Shown in pieces: positions 15,224 through 20,811 of a DNA stretch of 23,646 nucleotides. Below the pieces are notes generated by a model that worked only from the letters and a program-made list of their open reading frames with translations, had not been told where the DNA came from and searched no databases. This DNA comes from a virus: positions 1 through 23,646 of IMG/VR virus record IMGVR_UViG_3300030688_000120; one strand, given 5' to 3'. A program made the position numbers and the translations under genes. Each line of letters starts with the position of its first letter. Position 1 is the first letter of the stretch.

Positions 15224-17626
15224 ATGAGCTACTCACCTGCGAGTATCGTAACTTCCGGGGCGCTTCCTAACCTTGTAGCAATTCACTAAAATCTTGGTGA
15301 ATCAAAATTCGGCTATATCGGTGGAACTCTGTTGATACGCAGACAATACCGAGGAAAGACCGGGAAACCGGAATCCGTAGAGACTAATACGCCGAACAGT
15401 CCAGATAATGGACTGAAGATAGAGCCCGATCCTATTGGTGACAGTAGGCGCGACCCAACGGTGACGTTGGTGTCCTAAAACACAAATGATGAACGTGAAG
15501 CGATCCCTAACCTAAAAGCCCAGACGCCTTTCTTGAGCATGACAAAACAACGTCCGCTGCCCCTCCGTCAGGGAAACCAGATTCAGTATTGAATAGTGCT
15601 GAATTAAAATCTAGCTATATCGGTGGAACCCTATTGACAATAGAATGCTGGTGTGGTATTCTTATCTTGTCAACTAGACAATACCGAGCAAAGACCCTAT
15701 GAGAGAACGAACAAAAGCATACGTAGCCGGACTGATGGACGCCGAGGGCTGCTTTTCGATTTACAAACCAACAGTTAAACCGAACGGCCCCTGCACCAAC
15801 TACCAACCACGCATTGTTTTGAGTAATACTAATCTGTCGATAGTCAAATGGCTGGTTAGAACTTTCGGTGGCTTCTTTACCAAACATACCCCTAAGAAAG
15901 GGCAGGTTTGGTATCAGTGGAACCTCAACGGCAAAAAGTTTGCCCCCGAATTCCTCTCATACATTCTTCCGTATCTTCGCATCAAAAAAGCTGAGGCTCT
16001 CGTACTTCAGGAGTTCTATAGCTTGGGAGACGCACAGAATCCTTCCAGACGCCAAGAACTTATGGCAACGATTCGCGGAATGAAGAATAGGGAATGCCTA
16101 ACGACTGAGACGCTAGACGGAAAAGTTGAAGATAAACTAACACACGCGTATATAGCCGGAATTATGGACGGAGAAGGCTGCGTATCCGCCGCTTTCACCC
16201 CGGACAATAAACCGATGCTACGAATTCGGATGGGAAATAATTACCGCCCCCTTGTCCAAATGTTTCTCGATCTCTACGGAGGTTGGTTTCATACGACAGA
16301 GGCCCACGACAACACCGAGGAGTTTTATACTTGGGAGTTGACGGGAAAAGAAAGTCGGGAACAATTCCTCCTCCAAGTTCTTCCCTACCTAAGAATCAAG
16401 AGACCGCAAGCCAAGATCGCTTTGGAACTTGTTCGTCTTCCTAGTTCTCCGAATAGGGAACTCCGCAAGAAGTTGTGTGATGCAATTCGTTATCTCAACC
16501 TACCGAAGATACAGCCTGTTCTCATCGGCGACGATGAGAGTGCCCCAGTAGAGATACTGACGGCCTAAACACAAAAGTCTTCACCTACGCTCTGCTTGCC
16601 GCCAACCTTAATCAGGCAGCGGAAGGAACCGTCGGAAGTCCTATCAGTGAATCCAGCAATAAAATTGTCGCGACTATCGGGCAATATGCTGATTTCATTA
16701 ACAGTTCCGACCTTGCCCTGGACGTTGCAATTGACGACCCGGGTCTCCTTCAGAACTTGGCAAACGAACTGAACTACCGCTTGGCTCTCACCCTCAACTC
16801 CCTCGTCCAGCTTACCGCTGACTCGGCTGTTGCGGTCGATAGCTTGGTAAATATCCAGCTTGCAAACGGCTCGTATCTGACTGCGAATAACATCCGGTCT
16901 GCTGCTCAGTCGCTGGTAAGCGTCAACGCTCGTCCTCTCGTGGACAACAAATTTGGTGGAATCATCCACCCGAACGTGGTCCGCGATGTGCTGAACGACA
17001 CCTCCTTCAACGGATTGTCGGACATCATCAAGAGAAGCGACGAGATGCGCAACATGCTGTTTGAACTGCCTAAGAATGAGGATACCATCTCGTTCGCGGG
17101 TGTGACGTTCAAGCAGACTAGTACCGCGCCGACAGTAACTATTGGGGGTAATACCTATTACAATAGTTACATCTTCGGCGACGATGCTATCTTCTCTGTG
17201 TTCCTGGGGAAGAATCCAAACGATGGATCGAAGAACTATCAAATGGTAGCTTAGGGGAGTAATTCCCTTCGAACACACCGCTAATTCAGGGAACAACTCT
17301 TCGGAGTCAATCCTGAGCGAAGCCCGAAAGGGAACGTGCAGAGGCCATACACGGTGCCCCTCGAAAGAGGGTGATGAGATGGTCCGCTCTATACGGCGAC
17401 GTATAGAGGTGGGCGGAACAAGAAACGACCCACCCTTGTCCAGAGTAAGGGACATGTAACAAAGAGGAAATTGTTCATACAGTCTGCGCCAGAACAAGGC
17501 AGTGTGAGTGATCCAGCTCGCCAAATTGGGGGTTGGGTTTCTTATAACGTTAGGTATACCAATACTTTGCGTCCAGGCTCGACAATGACGCTTCGTCGTT
17601 TGCAGTCGGAAACATCATCCAGCTAA
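15224..17626 (+). CDS. Major capsid protein, four exons
   Basis: AAAGGAG precedes ATG 15224 by 9 bases. Proposed exons are 15224-15287, 15489-15587, 16578-17239 and 17468-17626, which join in frame to 984 bases (327 residues). Joins give IHYEREAIPNLKAQTPF, GNQIQFFTYALLAAN and SKNYKLFIQSAPEQGS. These look like a continuous HK97-fold coat protein of the P22/N4-gp56-like type, with a central EGTVGS and IGQYADFINSSDL and the C-terminal SDPARQIGGWVSYNV. Each exon boundary was chosen so that the exon ends in U, the intron ends in G and the frame continues. Without splicing the reading frame stops at 15288-15290. A stop-overlapping motif copy (17617) follows. Family assignment is by pattern only. 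Confidence 0.85.
15288..15488 (+). ncRNA. Group I intron 1 in the capsid gene
   Basis: 201 bases with no ORF. P1: exon ATTCACT (15281-15287) pairs with intron GGTGAAT (15296-15302), giving the required U-G at the splice site. P4 is TCGGT (15318-15322) with ACCGA (15348-15352), and P5 is TCTG with CAGA. The GGTGGAAC...AGACAATACCGAG signature resembles T4 td-type (IA) introns. P8 is the motif hairpin at 15397-15415. GAAGATAGAG is the usual J8/7. P9 is CCAACG-GTGA-CGTTGG. It ends CACAAATG. I could not find a convincing P7 partner strand, so the core may be degenerate or misread. It is related to intron 2 by sequence. Confidence 0.8.
15399..15413 (+). repeat. Dispersed 15-bp motif, copy 9, forming intron P8
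   Basis: GTCCAGATAATGGAC, exact consensus, extended to a 7-bp stem CAGTCCA/TGGACTG (15397-15415). It occupies the place of hairpin P8 in intron 1, between the conserved GACTA and GAAGATA segments. Confidence 0.85.
15588..16577 (+). ncRNA. Group I intron 2 in the capsid gene, carrying an endonuclease gene
   Basis: 990 bases. P1: exon ATTCAGT (15581-15587) pairs with GCTGAAT (15598-15604), with U-G at the splice site. It shares TATATCGGTGGAAC and GACAATACCGAGCAAAGACC with intron 1. P5 is longer here (TTGACA with TGTCAA). The conserved 3' core lies inside the endonuclease gene: GTTGT near 16473 can pair with ACAGC at 16511 as P7 after GAAGAT, and CTCATCG-GCGA-CGATGAG is a P9-like GNRA hairpin. 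It ends ACACAAAAG. The splice join at T15587/16578 restores the frame as QFFTY. A cut after the other U-G pair (T15589) would break the frame. Confidence 0.8.
15699..16568 (+). CDS. LAGLIDADG homing endonuclease (intron-encoded)
   Basis: 289 residues. It carries two LAGLIDADG motifs: AYVAGLMDAEGCFSI (residues 7-21) and AYIAGIMDGEGCVSA (150-164), with the acidic residues D14/E16 and D157/E159 placed for metal binding. Each half then repeats a GGxF...W.LxGK...FL..LPYLRIK pattern (FLSYILPYLRIKKAEA and FLLQVLPYLRIKRPQA), so this is an intact monomeric two-domain enzyme. It cuts the intronless capsid allele to spread intron 2, and some such proteins also help splicing. ATG 15699 starts in the P6-side loop with no strong ribosome binding site. 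The 3' end overlaps conserved intron structure. Confidence 0.93.
   Translation: MRERTKAYVAGLMDAEGCFSIYKPTVKPNGPCTNYQPRIVLSNTNLSIVKWLVRTFGGFFTKHTPKKGQVWYQWNLNGKKFAPEFLSYILPYLRIKKAEALVLQEFYSLGDAQNPSRRQELMATIRGMKNRECLTTETLDGKVEDKLTHAYIAGIMDGEGCVSAAFTPDNKPMLRIRMGNNYRPLVQMFLDLYGGWFHTTEAHDNTEEFYTWELTGKESREQFLLQVLPYLRIKRPQAKIALELVRLPSSPNRELRKKLCDAIRYLNLPKIQPVLIGDDESAPVEILTA
17240..17467 (+). ncRNA. Group I intron 3 in the capsid gene
   Basis: 228 bases with no ORF. P1 is weak: exon CTAT (17236-17239) with GTAG (17246-17249), U-G at the junction. P4 is TCAGG/CCTGA (17286-17290, 17312-17316). P5 is ACTC-TTCG-GAGT. GAACGTGCAGAGGCC is the usual R segment. P7 pairs GGCCA (17343-17347) with TGGTC (17380-17384). 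P8 is CCCTC-GAAA-GAGGG. P9 is CTCTATACG-GCGA-CGTATAGAG (17387-17408), 9 bp. It ends at G17467. It differs in sequence from introns 1 and 2, so it is an independent arrival. The 5' site is less sure than for the others; an unspliced read-through stops at TAG 17252. Confidence 0.8.
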
Positions 17627-17631
17627 TGGAT
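17617..17631 (+). repeat. Dispersed 15-bp motif, copy 10
   Basis: ATCCAGCTAATGGAT, in which both outer bases have changed together (G to A, C to T), keeping the arms paired. The capsid stop TAA (17624-17626) is inside it. Confidence 0.75.
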
Positions 17632-17652
17632 GAAATAATTCGAAAATAGTTG

Positions 17653-17680
17653 TTGCAAACCCACGAAAGTGTGGTATAAT
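17653..17680 (+). promoter_or_regulatory. Sigma-70-type promoter B
   Basis: TTGCAA (17653-17658), a 16-base spacer and a perfect TATAAT (17675-17680), placed 26 bases after the capsid stop. TTCGAA follows at 17690-17695, 9 bases after the -10 box, the same distance as at promoter A. Confidence 0.82.
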
Positions 17681-17685
17681 ACTTC

Positions 17686-17759
17686 TATGTTCGAACAAAC
17701 GGTCGAAGGGGTCGTGCTCCACCACGGCCCCAGAGACCCAAACCTCATGTGGAGATGAG
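17686..17759 (+). promoter_or_regulatory. Structured leader B
   Basis: Same layout as leader A. TTCGAA is near the start point. Hairpin 1 pairs GGGGTCGTG (17708-17716) with CACGGCCCC (17723-17731), 9 bp around 6 bases. Hairpin 2 pairs CTCAT (17744-17748) with ATGAG (17755-17759) around GTGGAG. The stems of hairpin 1 differ in sequence between A and B but keep pairing. Confidence 0.6.
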
Positions 17760-18004
17760 AAAAAATTGTCCCAGAGTTCTGCCCAGTTTTTGGGGTACGT
17801 CTAGAGTTTGGAAGAATGGCAGATCGAGACAATTCTCCTAGTATCGATAGGATCGATTCCTCTAAAGGATATATTCCTGGAAACGTAGCAGTCATATCTT
17901 GGTTGGCTAACAAAATAAAGAGTAACGGGACTGCCGAGCAACATCATCTCATAGCTGACTGGATGGATACCCAAAAGGACCCCACCAATGCCCTTCGTTC
18001 GTAA
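17755..18004 (+). CDS. HNH-like small protein, apparent frameshift at a run of six A
   Basis: The clear frame from 17759 reads VPEFCPVFGVRLEFGRMA, then NSPSIDRIDSSKGYIPGNVA and VISWLANKIKS. CPVxG plus PSxDRIDxxKGYxxxNVxVIS is the hallmark of small HNH/endonuclease VII-like phage proteins. There is no ATG, GTG or TTG in that frame before M at 17816, which would lose CPVFG. ATG 17755 is one base out of frame, and losing one base in A6 (17760-17765) would give MRKIVPEFCPVFG. So this is a frameshifted gene, a slippage-expressed gene or one using the ATT at 17765. It is probably a mobile endonuclease relative. Confidence 0.7.
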
Positions 18005-18173
18005 TCCACAAGTCGATAACTGGACGATCAGCGATTGGGAGCAATACATTTATCCCGATCCACTCCCTGAAGAACTTATTGCACTGAGACGAACACGGGT
18101 TGATATTTTGATGAAGAACTGGGAAGACCTTATCTCGTATCAGAAGGAGATCAATGCGAACCCTGCCGCTTGA
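17988..18173 (+). CDS. Small hypothetical protein
   Basis: 61 residues, with AAGGA 9 bases before ATG. The start lies inside the end of the HNH-like gene. Trp/Tyr-rich (DNWTISDWEQYIYPDPLPEE) with a helical C-terminus (LMKNWEDLISYQKEINAN). Its end overlaps the next gene. The pattern resembles small phage assembly-chaperone proteins, but this is a guess. Confidence 0.7.
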   Translation: MPFVRNPQVDNWTISDWEQYIYPDPLPEELIALRRTRVDILMKNWEDLISYQKEINANPAA

Positions 18174-18450
18174 AGTCGAGATCAAAAATTACGAACTGGT
18201 GATCCACATTGGTCTTGAGTCCCTCGCGTACGCCGCCGACCAGAGCGACTTGTTCAACCCATACGACCCTGAAAAGAACGACTTTGTCCGTCAATTTCAA
18301 GTGTCTGACGAAGAAGAATGGGCCAAGGATATCAAGCGGGAACTGACACGAGAGGAAGAGGACGGCAGTTCGAGGTTGACCAACCTCTTTGACAAGGCTT
18401 TCGAAAAGGCTCTAGACCAGGGAAGTCTTGGGATAAAGGACTTCGCGTGA
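18154..18450 (+). CDS. Small acidic hypothetical protein
   Basis: 98 residues with a strong AAGGAGA 4 bases before ATG. Acidic (DEEEWAKDIKRELTREEEDG) and likely helical, beginning with a short beta-type segment (LEVEIKNYELVIHIGLES). It overlaps both neighbours. Function unknown. Confidence 0.72.
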   Translation: MRTLPLEVEIKNYELVIHIGLESLAYAADQSDLFNPYDPEKNDFVRQFQVSDEEEWAKDIKRELTREEEDGSSRLTNLFDKAFEKALDQGSLGIKDFA

Positions 18451-18866
18451 AAAGATATTGGGCAACAACTACTGTATCTGTGAGCTTATTTCGATCTTGT
18501 CTGTTCGGTCTTGTGGTTCCGAAGAAAGTTCGAGAATCTTGGCAACGTCGGGATAATGCCCAACTAGCGGCTTTAGACGCTGCCCGGCAAAACCAGATTG
18601 AGCTTCGGTCCGCCCTTGTTGAAGCACAAAAGGAATCCCAGGAACGAGATAGTCTACATGAGCGAAATTGGCTCAAGCAAGCCTCGGTATTTTCGGGAAT
18701 AGACTTGAGCTACGAATCTTCAGTGTTTGGCAGGGGAGAATATGAAAATCACGCTCTGTTGTGCGCTAAGGAATCTTATCGTCGGGGAAAGGGATACCGG
18801 GAGTTTCTGGATTTCTACAAAGAATACCAGGGGATTGGACGGGGATATTCTGGGGGTCGCTTCTAA
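18447..18866 (+). CDS. Hypothetical protein with helical middle
   Basis: 139 residues from GTG 18447, in a GTGA overlap with the previous stop and with AAAGGA upstream. The N-terminus is moderately hydrophobic (TTVSVSLFRSCLFGLVVP), a possible membrane anchor. Residues 28-70 are a charged helix (NAQLAALDAARQNQIELRSA). The C-terminus is Tyr/Gly-rich. No family recognised. Confidence 0.7.
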   Translation: MKRYWATTTVSVSLFRSCLFGLVVPKKVRESWQRRDNAQLAALDAARQNQIELRSALVEAQKESQERDSLHERNWLKQASVFSGIDLSYESSVFGRGEYENHALLCAKESYRRGKGYREFLDFYKEYQGIGRGYSGGRF

Positions 18867-19252
18867 TGCCTAGACTTCTCGGAGAAATGGACCACGACGA
18901 ATGCGCCCCTTGGTGCGACCACGACCCTGTCCACCACGCCGAAGACTGTAGTGATTCCTTCTGTGACGGATACGAGTGCTGGCAAACTAAGCACCACATA
19001 TCCTTCTGCGATCTGTGTCAAACGGATATAATCATTTGTGGAAAGTGCGGGAATAATTGTTGCAATGGAGGGTACGGTACTCTTCCCGACGGATCTACTT
19101 GTAACCTCTGTCCGTCCGCTTACGCAAAGCAAAAGGAAATGTGGGAGAAACGAGATTCCAATGCCTTTGGGTACCGTTTAGCGAATCGTGTTACCTCCGG
19201 ACCTGAACAGGAATTACGAATTAAGAATGTGGAGATTCCAAATGCCCAGTAG
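18866..19252 (+). CDS. Cysteine-rich, probable zinc-binding protein
   Basis: 128 residues starting at a TAATG junction. It has many Cys/His in pairs (DECAPWCDHDPVHHAEDC, FCDGYECW, FCDLC, ICGKCGNNCC, CNLC), enough for two or three zinc sites. The C-terminus is charged and helical. Probably a small nucleic-acid or protein-binding zinc protein; no known family recognised. Confidence 0.72.
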   Translation: MPRLLGEMDHDECAPWCDHDPVHHAEDCSDSFCDGYECWQTKHHISFCDLCQTDIIICGKCGNNCCNGGYGTLPDGSTCNLCPSAYAKQKEMWEKRDSNAFGYRLANRVTSGPEQELRIKNVEIPNAQ

Positions 19253-19361
19253 CCCCGCCTCAGCAACCACCGGCCCATCAATGCCGAGCACAACCGCGAC
19301 ATACTACGGAACCAAAACTAAACCCAAACCCAAGAAAGCAAAGAAGACCAAGAAGAAATGA
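19242..19361 (+). CDS. Small Lys-rich peptide gene
   Basis: 39 residues from ATG 19242. A Ser/Thr/Pro-rich head (MPSSPASATTGPSMPSTT) precedes a tail of Lys (KPKPKKAKKTKKK), like tiny DNA-binding peptides of phages. There is no clear ribosome binding site beyond GGAG 8-11 bases upstream. It overlaps the genes on both sides by 4-11 bases, which supports its being real. Confidence 0.6.
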   Translation: MPSSPASATTGPSMPSTTATYYGTKTKPKPKKAKKTKKK

Positions 19362-19519
19362 AAGATCAATCAAGAACGGTCCCGGTTCCCTTCGAAAATA
19401 CAACTATAGTCGTAACTGCCCCGAAAGATTGGGTAGTATTCAGACGATATAGGGGTGCTGCTAGACTTCCGGAAGTCGTATCGAGAAAAGCAGAATTGCT
19501 TCTCAAGGAGTCCAGATAA
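19358..19519 (+). CDS. Small hypothetical protein ending in the motif
   Basis: 53 residues in an ATGA overlap with the previous stop. Short beta segments (TTIVVTAPKDWVVFRRYRGA). The last three codons, TCC AGA TAA, are part of motif copy 11, exactly as for the gene before terminase. Function unknown. Confidence 0.6.
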   Translation: MKDQSRTVPVPFENTTIVVTAPKDWVVFRRYRGAARLPEVVSRKAELLLKESR

Positions 19520-19524
19520 TGGAA
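19510..19524 (+). repeat. Dispersed 15-bp motif, copy 11
   Basis: GTCCAGATAATGGAA, one base from consensus. As at 2500, it contains a TAATG stop-start junction. Confidence 0.82.
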
Positions 19525-19620
19525 AACGCTATCGGAGTTGCTTTTGTAGTCACGTTTACTGTTTGTTTTATTTGGATGATCGTTTACGAGAAAAGTGTTG
19601 ACAAACCCCACAATCCGTAG
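19519..19620 (+). CDS. Tiny single-pass membrane protein
   Basis: 33 residues starting at the motif ATG. Residues 5-22 are a strong membrane segment (IGVAFVVTFTVCFIWMIV), then YEKSVDKPHNP. There is no ribosome binding site apart from coupling to the previous stop (AAGGAG is 8-13 bases upstream). The 3' end contains the -35 box of promoter C. Possibly a small lysis or membrane regulator; the function is not visible. Confidence 0.55.
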   Translation: MENAIGVAFVVTFTVCFIWMIVYEKSVDKPHNP

Positions 19621-19626
19621 TACAAT
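19598..19626 (+). promoter_or_regulatory. Sigma-70-type promoter C
   Basis: TTGACA (19598-19603), a 17-base spacer and TACAAT (19621-19626). The start point should fall near 19633, 17 bases before ATG 19650. The -35 box lies inside the tiny membrane protein gene. Confidence 0.8.
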
Positions 19627-19649
19627 GTTCCTAGATCAAAGGAGAGAGT

Positions 19650-19811
19650 ATGGCATCTAAACACCCAGGTTTTAAAGCCGTTCAAAGTAAAATCGAGAAA
19701 TCTGGCTACAGCAAGGAGTCTGCCGGAGCTATTTTGGCTTCCGCTTCGCGGGGGGCCAGCAAGAAGGCGAAGGCTAAGAACCCCCAGCTGGCCAAGGTTA
19801 AAGGCAAGTAA
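19650..19811 (+). CDS. Small basic conserved phage protein
   Basis: 53 residues, with AAAGGAG 6 bases before ATG. The sequence KHPGFKAVQSKIEKSGYSKE then AGAILASASRGASKKAKAKN and PQLAKVK follows a pattern I recall from many short phage proteins (HPGFKxVxxxI.KK.GxSxxxAxAILAxxxRxAS..AKxxNPxLxxVK). The role is unknown; it is very basic. It is first in the transcript from promoter C, and its stop overlaps the next ATG. Confidence 0.8.
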   Translation: MASKHPGFKAVQSKIEKSGYSKESAGAILASASRGASKKAKAKNPQLAKVKGK

Positions 19812-20032
19812 TGGACCGCCCTCTCAAACTCAAGAAGGAGAGTAGTCAGATTCACGAAGGATCGACCTACGACCCGAGTACAGAACGACTGACTACCGTT
19901 CTGAATGGCGCGACGGTGGCTTACCACCAAGTTTCTCCCGAAATTATCGCCGGGTTAGAACAAGCCGATAGTCCCGGGACGTATTTCCACCAGTACATTC
20001 GTAACGCACATAAGAACACCAGAGTTCGTTAG
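19811..20032 (+). CDS. KTSC-domain protein
   Basis: 73 residues starting at a TAATG junction. The segment from SSQIHEGSTYDPSTERLTTV through VSPEIIAGLEQADSPGTYFH fits the KTSC domain, a short beta-sheet domain with V...L..A.S.G.YF..I seen in phages and bacteria, sometimes fused to lysyl-tRNA-synthetase-like proteins. Its function is not known. It is the last gene before the structured RNA region. Confidence 0.75.
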   Translation: MDRPLKLKKESSQIHEGSTYDPSTERLTTVLNGATVAYHQVSPEIIAGLEQADSPGTYFHQYIRNAHKNTRVR

Positions 20033-20035
20033 ATC

Positions 20036-20225
20036 GGCTGTCCATATCCTTCCTCCTTTATACGGATAGCCAGCCGGGGCTTGAACTTTCTCCTCCTTTC
20101 TTTCAGGCCCCGGTCACCCTATGAATAGAATAACCGCGAAGTGGGGCGGTTTCCGTAATGCGAAAAGCCTCTCAATGATGCTCAAATCGTCGCAGCGTTT
20201 TCCTTCCGGAAGGACCCCAACTTTT
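20036..20225 (+). ncRNA. Structured RNA region with two anti-Shine-Dalgarno loops
   Basis: Hairpin 1: GGCTGTCC (20036-20043) with GGATAGCC (20064-20071), extended by TAT/ATA, showing loop CCTTCCTCCTTT. Hairpin 2: CCGGGGCTTGAA (20074-20085) with TTCAGGCCCCGG (20102-20113), 12 bp with one wobble, loop CTTTCTCCTCCTTTCT. Both loops hold TCCTCCTTT (20051-20059 and 20091-20099). Hairpin 3: AACCGC with GCGGTT (20132-20151). A palindrome and a short T-run close the region. No convincing gene is present. It could be the 3' part of the promoter C transcript or a released small RNA. Confidence 0.65.
20201..20225 (+). terminator. Possible terminator or palindromic site
   Basis: TCCTTCCGGAAGGA (20201-20214) is a perfect 14-bp palindrome; as RNA it makes a 5-bp stem with a CCGG loop. 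TTTT comes 8 bases later, which is farther than ideal, so it may equally be a DNA site. Confidence 0.45.
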
Positions 20226-20240
20226 GTCCGAATAATGGAC
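20226..20240 (+). repeat. Dispersed 15-bp motif, copy 12
   Basis: GTCCGAATAATGGAC. With flanking bases, TTTGTCCGAATAATGGAC is identical to copy 13. It lies after a structured RNA and about 85 bases before promoter D. Confidence 0.82.
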
Positions 20241-20323
20241 GCGCAGGTCGCCGTAGACTAGCCAATCCGATAGTTCACTAGCCCTGAATGAGCGGGGAGG
20301 CGGATTGAGCAGGTTGGATAGTA

Positions 20324-20369
20324 CTGACAAGATTTTAGATGACCTCTACTATCGTAGTCAGACTACGAT
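20324..20369 (+). promoter_or_regulatory. Promoter D with a 19-bp palindrome at the start point
   Basis: CTGACA (20324-20329), a 17-base spacer and TACTAT (20347-20352). ATCGTAGTCAGACTACGAT (20351-20369) is a perfect dyad with nine-base arms about a single A, covering the expected start near 20359. This is the usual place of a repressor operator. The remaining 20241-20323 shows no gene; an in-frame TTG at 20305 is not favoured as a start. Confidence 0.6.
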
Positions 20370-20433
20370 TCCAACCGGGCAACGCTTGATCTTAAATCTA
20401 ACCTGCGGCCTGCGATTTTTACCCAGAGGAACA

Positions 20434-20811
20434 ATGCCAAAAATAGCCGATCCTTTCGACGACCACTATCAGCATTTAAATCACCTACCCGACTCCACCC
20501 TCCGCGACTTAGCTCGCAATGACGCAGCCCCCAGAGACTACCGGAAATTTGCTGTGGAGCTTCTGTGGGTCCGCAAATCTCCCTACGTCAAGCACACCGA
20601 CCTACGCGAATTTGTCCAAGAACTGGAAGCCGAGTACGACGGAATCTCGTTCGAATTCCCGGCACCGGTTGTAGAAGACGGTCCAGGTCCGTTGACGGCT
20701 GGCGTGACTACGAAGACCATGTTCGGCTCCGACGAAGTTCCTACTCCTACAGAAGCTCCCGAGGATAACCCTCCTCCGAAGCCTCGAAAGAAGAAACCGG
20801 ATGATGCCTAA
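20434..20811 (+). CDS. Hypothetical protein upstream of the phosphatase
   Basis: 125 residues from ATG 20434, with AGAGGAA 4 bases upstream. An in-frame TTG at 20305 would add 43 residues encoded by the promoter and palindrome, so it is rejected. The N-terminal 70 residues are compact and His/Asp/Arg-rich (FDDHYQHLNHLPDSTLRDLA, then FAVELLWVRKSPYV). The C-terminus is Pro/Lys-rich and disordered (PTPTEAPEDNPPPKPRKKKP). It overlaps the next gene by 11 bases. Function unknown. Confidence 0.7.
   Translation: MPKIADPFDDHYQHLNHLPDSTLRDLARNDAAPRDYRKFAVELLWVRKSPYVKHTDLREFVQELEAEYDGISFEFPAPVVEDGPGPLTAGVTTKTMFGSDEVPTPTEAPEDNPPPKPRKKKPDDA

Noticed and set aside
17240-17254. QMVA as the real C-terminus of the capsid protein
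   Set aside because: The frame resumes at 17468 with KLFIQSAPEQGSVSDP and IGGWVSYN, a typical coat C-terminus, and a group I core lies between.
17438-17452. Another motif copy in intron 3 (TGTCC...GGACA)
   Set aside because: The arms pair but the spacing and spacer differ from the motif; it is more likely an intron 3' hairpin.
16565-17524. Long minus-strand open frame opposite capsid exon 3 and intron 3
   Set aside because: It crosses an exon-intron border, has no ribosome binding site and mirrors the codon pattern of the plus-strand capsid gene.
20305-20433. A TTG start at 20305 for the gene ending at 20811
   Set aside because: It would translate the promoter and palindrome; ATG 20434 has a good ribosome binding site.
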